Below, piece after piece: positions 3,795-6,628 of a stretch of 6,628 nt of DNA. Each line of letters begins with the position of its first letter. The stretch's first letter is position 1. The translations under genes and the position numbers were made by a program. Origin of the DNA: CAYQQJ01 sp964515945 (GTDB taxonomy: Bacteria; Pseudomonadota; Gammaproteobacteria; Pseudomonadales; Cellvibrionaceae); assembly GCA_964515945.1 (NCBI GenBank), contig CAZEWY010000188.1:1-6628 (forward strand), read 5' to 3'. The notes below the pieces were generated by a model that searched no databases, was not told the origin of the DNA, and saw only the letters and a program-made list of their open reading frames with translations.

Positions 3795-6628
3795 GCTCAC
3801 AAACCTGAATTAAACTCTACGTTTCATCAACCTAAATTCAAGAAAAGACTTTTAGCCTCTGCAATTGCGTCATGCGCTCTCGCGGGCTGGAGCATCACTG
3901 CAACAGCGCAAGAACCCGAGGTACTGGAAGAGGTAGTTGTTACCGGTATCAGAGGATCACTGGAACGCGCTATGGATATAAAGCGCGACGCGCAAGGTGT
4001 CGTTGATGCGATCAGCGCCGAAGATATCGGTAAATTCCCGGATACCAATCTGGCGGAGTCACTGCAAAGAATTCCCGGCGTTTCGATAGACCGCGTGGAT
4101 GGTGAAGGTAGTAAAGTTACCGTCCGTGGTTTGGCCGGCGACTATAACCTGGTAACGCTCAATAGTCGCCAAATGCCGGCGTCTTCATTTGGTACCAGCC
4201 GCTCCTTCGAATTCGCCAACCTGGCCTCGGAAGCCGTATCGGCGATTGAAGTCTATAAAACCGGGCGCGCTGACGTACAGTCAGGCGGCATGGGCGCGCT
4301 GATCAATATTGTCACGCCCCGTCCATTGGAAAACCCCGGGCTGAAAGCGGTCATCGGCGCCAAAGCGGTTCTGGACGAAAGCGCTGAGGATGCGGAACCA
4401 ACCCCGGAAATTTCCGGCCTGTTTAGCAATACATTCGCCGATGACACCTTTGGTGTGTCTCTTACCGGTAGTTATCAGGAGCGTGAAGGCGGTGCGCGGG
4501 ATGCGAACGTGGGCGGCTGGTTCGCTCATGATCCCGCCAGCGGACTGGGTGATTGGGCCAACGTCCCAGTGGAAAATCAACCTACCGGTGGCAGAACCTA
4601 CGCGTTTCCGGTGAACGTGGGTTACACCCTCACCGATATCGAGCGCAAACGCATTAACGGCCAGCTAACCTTGCAGTATCGACCTATTGACACATTGACG
4701 ATCACCGCGGACTCGCTCTATGTGGAGAGGGAAACTGTGATCGAGCGGCATGCGACGGGTATGTGGTTTATGCGTGCCAGTGGCATCGATATCCAGTGGA
4801 GTGATACGGACATAGCTTACCCGCTGGTCTACACCGAAAATACCGGAAATCATGAAGTTGACTCTTCAATGACCTTCAATGAGGCAAAATCCGATTTGAA
4901 ATCCACCGGTATTAACGTGGAGTGGGAAGCGACGGAGCAACTGACAGTTGAATTGGATGCTCACACTTCATCATCGCTCTCCGGACCAAATGGCAAGTGG
5001 GGTAATAACAACAACTTCAATGTCGGTGTGTTTGACAATTACAGGCCTAGTGTCGATTTCAGCGGCGATTTCCCGCTTTTGAGCCTGGCATATGAAGATG
5101 GCCGTACCACCGCCATACCTGATACCTCCAGAGCTCAGCTCACAAACAGCGCTTTCCGCACACAATCTCAGGATTCGTCGGTAGATGAGTTTCAGTTGAA
5201 GGGCGAGTATACATTCGATGATGGCATGCTCCAAAGCATCCAGGCTGGCTTGGGTGCAAATGAAATTGACAACCGCTATTTCTTTGTCGGGTATGTCGGT
5301 CAGAACCAAGGTAGCTGGAGTGGCGTCGGCGGTGGCCCGGAAACCATCGGAGACATTCCAGAATCCTACTTCGTTGTAGATCAACTCTCTGATTATTTTG
5401 ATCAGGGCGGCCTGGCCAACTCCGACTTCCAAAATAACTTCATCAGAACCAACTGGGATGAATTATTGGAACTCGGTGCCCAACTTTACGGATCGGATAC
5501 AGTAGCCCCCGGATTCCTTTGCCCGCGTGCATACTGTTATACCTCAGATCCGTCGCTCGCCAACGATGGCTTCGCAGACCAGTCCACGGTTGAAGAATCC
5601 CAGTTTGCTTATGTCCAGTTTAATCTGCAACAGGATATCGCGGGAATGCAGGCTGACCTTGCGTTGGGACTGCGTTATGAAGCCACGGATGTCGAGTCGA
5701 CTTCATATCTGGCGACCTACTCGGAATATATTACCTGGCCAACGGTTAACGAATACCGTCTGCAATCGACCGGTAGTGCGTATGAAACAACAACGGGCAG
5801 CTACTCGAAGACACTTCCCAACCTGGACTTTAGCCTCGAGATTACCGATGACATCATAGCCCGTGCCTCGTTCAGTAAAACCATTGCACGCCCGAACTAT
5901 GACCAGATCAAAGGCGGTTTTGTCTGGGGAACCAGTCCGCGCATAGGACAAGGCGATGGCTCCGCGGGCAACCCCGATCTTGATCCACTGGAATCTACCA
6001 ACATCGACTTGTCGGCCGAGTGGTACTTTGACGACGCCAGCTATGTGTCTGTCGGTTACTTCCAAAAAGACGTGGTGGATTTTATCGGGTCCTCTCCTAC
6101 CAGTATTGAGACCGGGTTCCACACACCCGTAAACGGACCGCGATGGCAGGAAGCCGTAGCGGCCGTAGGTTCAGACACGGACGTGGTAGCTATTCGAGAT
6201 TACATTTTGAATAATATTACCGAGGGTGTGAATGGCGGAGTTATTACTGCACTGGAAGAAGACCCGACTTTACCCTTCCTTATCACTCGTCCTGTGAACA
6301 ACAAAGAGGTGGATATCGATGGTCTAGAGCTTGCGGTTCAACATACCTTTGGGGAAACCGGCTTTGGTTTCCAGGCAAATATGACCAAAGTAAACTCGGA
6401 TGTTGAGTATGACAATAGCTCTAAAGCCGACCAGTTCGCTATTTTCGGTCTTAGTGATTCCGCCAACCTGATTGCGTTCTATGACAAAAACGCATGGCAG
6501 GCGCGATTCGCCTATAACTGGCGAGATGAATTTCTTGCCAGTATTGGTGACAGCGCCGGTGCCAACCCGCGTTACACAGAAGCCTACGGTCAGCTCGATA
6601 TGTCGGTCAGCTATGAAATCATTGATGG
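3771..6628 (+). CDS. TonB-dependent outer-membrane receptor (TIGR01782 type), 3'-truncated by the window edge
   Basis: Outer-membrane beta-barrel for energised uptake through TonB-ExbBD. The frame is open for 952 codons to the edge; the closing segment AYGQLDMSVSYEI is typical of the last part of the barrel, so perhaps 50-70 residues are missing. Numbering from ATG 3771: a basic N-terminus, a hydrophobic stretch LLASAIASCALAGW and a likely signal-peptidase site ATA/QE at 46/47; a TonB-box-like EEVVVTG (53-59); then the plug domain with GKFPDTNLAESLQRIPGV (87-104), VRG (118-120) and INIVTPRP (178-185). The remainder is a barrel rich in aromatic and polar strands. Cys584 and Cys589 lie in a probable surface loop. 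The start may instead be ATG 3792, which shortens the N-terminus by 7 residues without affecting the signal peptide. Relatives often import oligosaccharides, but no carbohydrate-active gene or Fur-box-like site is visible here, so the ligand is unknown. Confidence 0.95.
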   Translation, partial: MKKGITFMAHKPELNSTFHQPKFKKRLLASAIASCALAGWSITATAQEPEVLEEVVVTGIRGSLERAMDIKRDAQGVVDAISAEDIGKFPDTNLAESLQRIPGVSIDRVDGEGSKVTVRGLAGDYNLVTLNSRQMPASSFGTSRSFEFANLASEAVSAIEVYKTGRADVQSGGMGALINIVTPRPLENPGLKAVIGAKAVLDESAEDAEPTPEISGLFSNTFADDTFGVSLTGSYQEREGGARDANVGGWFAHDPASGLGDWANVPVENQPTGGRTYAFPVNVGYTLTDIERKRINGQLTLQYRPIDTLTITADSLYVERETVIERHATGMWFMRASGIDIQWSDTDIAYPLVYTENTGNHEVDSSMTFNEAKSDLKSTGINVEWEATEQLTVELDAHTSSSLSGPNGKWGNNNNFNVGVFDNYRPSVDFSGDFPLLSLAYEDGRTTAIPDTSRAQLTNSAFRTQSQDSSVDEFQLKGEYTFDDGMLQSIQAGLGANEIDNRYFFVGYVGQNQGSWSGVGGGPETIGDIPESYFVVDQLSDYFDQGGLANSDFQNNFIRTNWDELLELGAQLYGSDTVAPGFLCPRAYCYTSDPSLANDGFADQSTVEESQFAYVQFNLQQDIAGMQADLALGLRYEATDVESTSYLATYSEYITWPTVNEYRLQSTGSAYETTTGSYSKTLPNLDFSLEITDDIIARASFSKTIARPNYDQIKGGFVWGTSPRIGQGDGSAGNPDLDPLESTNIDLSAEWYFDDASYVSVGYFQKDVVDFIGSSPTSIETGFHTPVNGPRWQEAVAAVGSDTDVVAIRDYILNNITEGVNGGVITALEEDPTLPFLITRPVNNKEVDIDGLELAVQHTFGETGFGFQANMTKVNSDVEYDNSSKADQFAIFGLSDSANLIAFYDKNAWQARFAYNWRDEFLASIGDSAGANPRYTEAYGQLDMSVSYEIID

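Noticed and set aside
4253..4580. Minus-strand open frames within the receptor gene
   Set aside because: They are antisense to plug and early barrel coding sequence with clear conservation. The same applies to the minus-strand frames at 4971-5432 and 5703-6122.

Overview
The window looks like the chromosome of a Gram-negative gammaproteobacterium. The evidence is a PEP synthase gene divergent from its PpsR-type regulator, an arrangement also known from E. coli, and a large outer-membrane TonB-dependent receptor of the TIGR01782 (Xanthomonas/Caulobacter) type. That receptor type is plentiful in polysaccharide-degrading marine and soil gammaproteobacteria such as Cellvibrionales. Placement below class level is inference. 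There is no sign of a mobile element, phage gene, CRISPR array or RNA gene of a family I recognise.

Layout. Positions 1-2131 on the minus strand hold the first 710 codons of phosphoenolpyruvate synthase (ppsA); its C-terminus lies beyond the left edge. A 109-bp divergent spacer (2132-2240) carries both ribosome binding sites, overlapping inverted repeats and two weak face-to-face promoter candidates. Positions 2241-3050 on the plus strand hold a complete ppsR-type kinase/pyrophosphorylase. A 720-bp stretch without a convincing gene follows (3051-3770). It contains several perfect inverted repeats, one imperfect direct repeat, and a leader just before the receptor with competing hairpins. Positions 3771 to the right edge hold a TonB-dependent receptor lacking its last strands.

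How the genes work together. PpsA makes PEP from pyruvate and ATP, the entry step of gluconeogenesis. PpsR-type proteins switch it off by phosphorylating the threonine two residues before the catalytic histidine, and switch it on again by phosphorolysis. Both the target Thr416/His418 pair in PpsA and the P-loop in PpsR are visible, so enzyme and regulator look like a working pair. The receptor is separated by a long spacer and probably belongs to another transcription unit; its ligand cannot be read from the sequence.

No clearly new system is present. The observations most worth a second look are the tandemly duplicated ribosome-binding-site/start module of the receptor, the competing stems in its leader, the hairpin that buries the ppsR ribosome binding site, and the structured block at 3263-3348.
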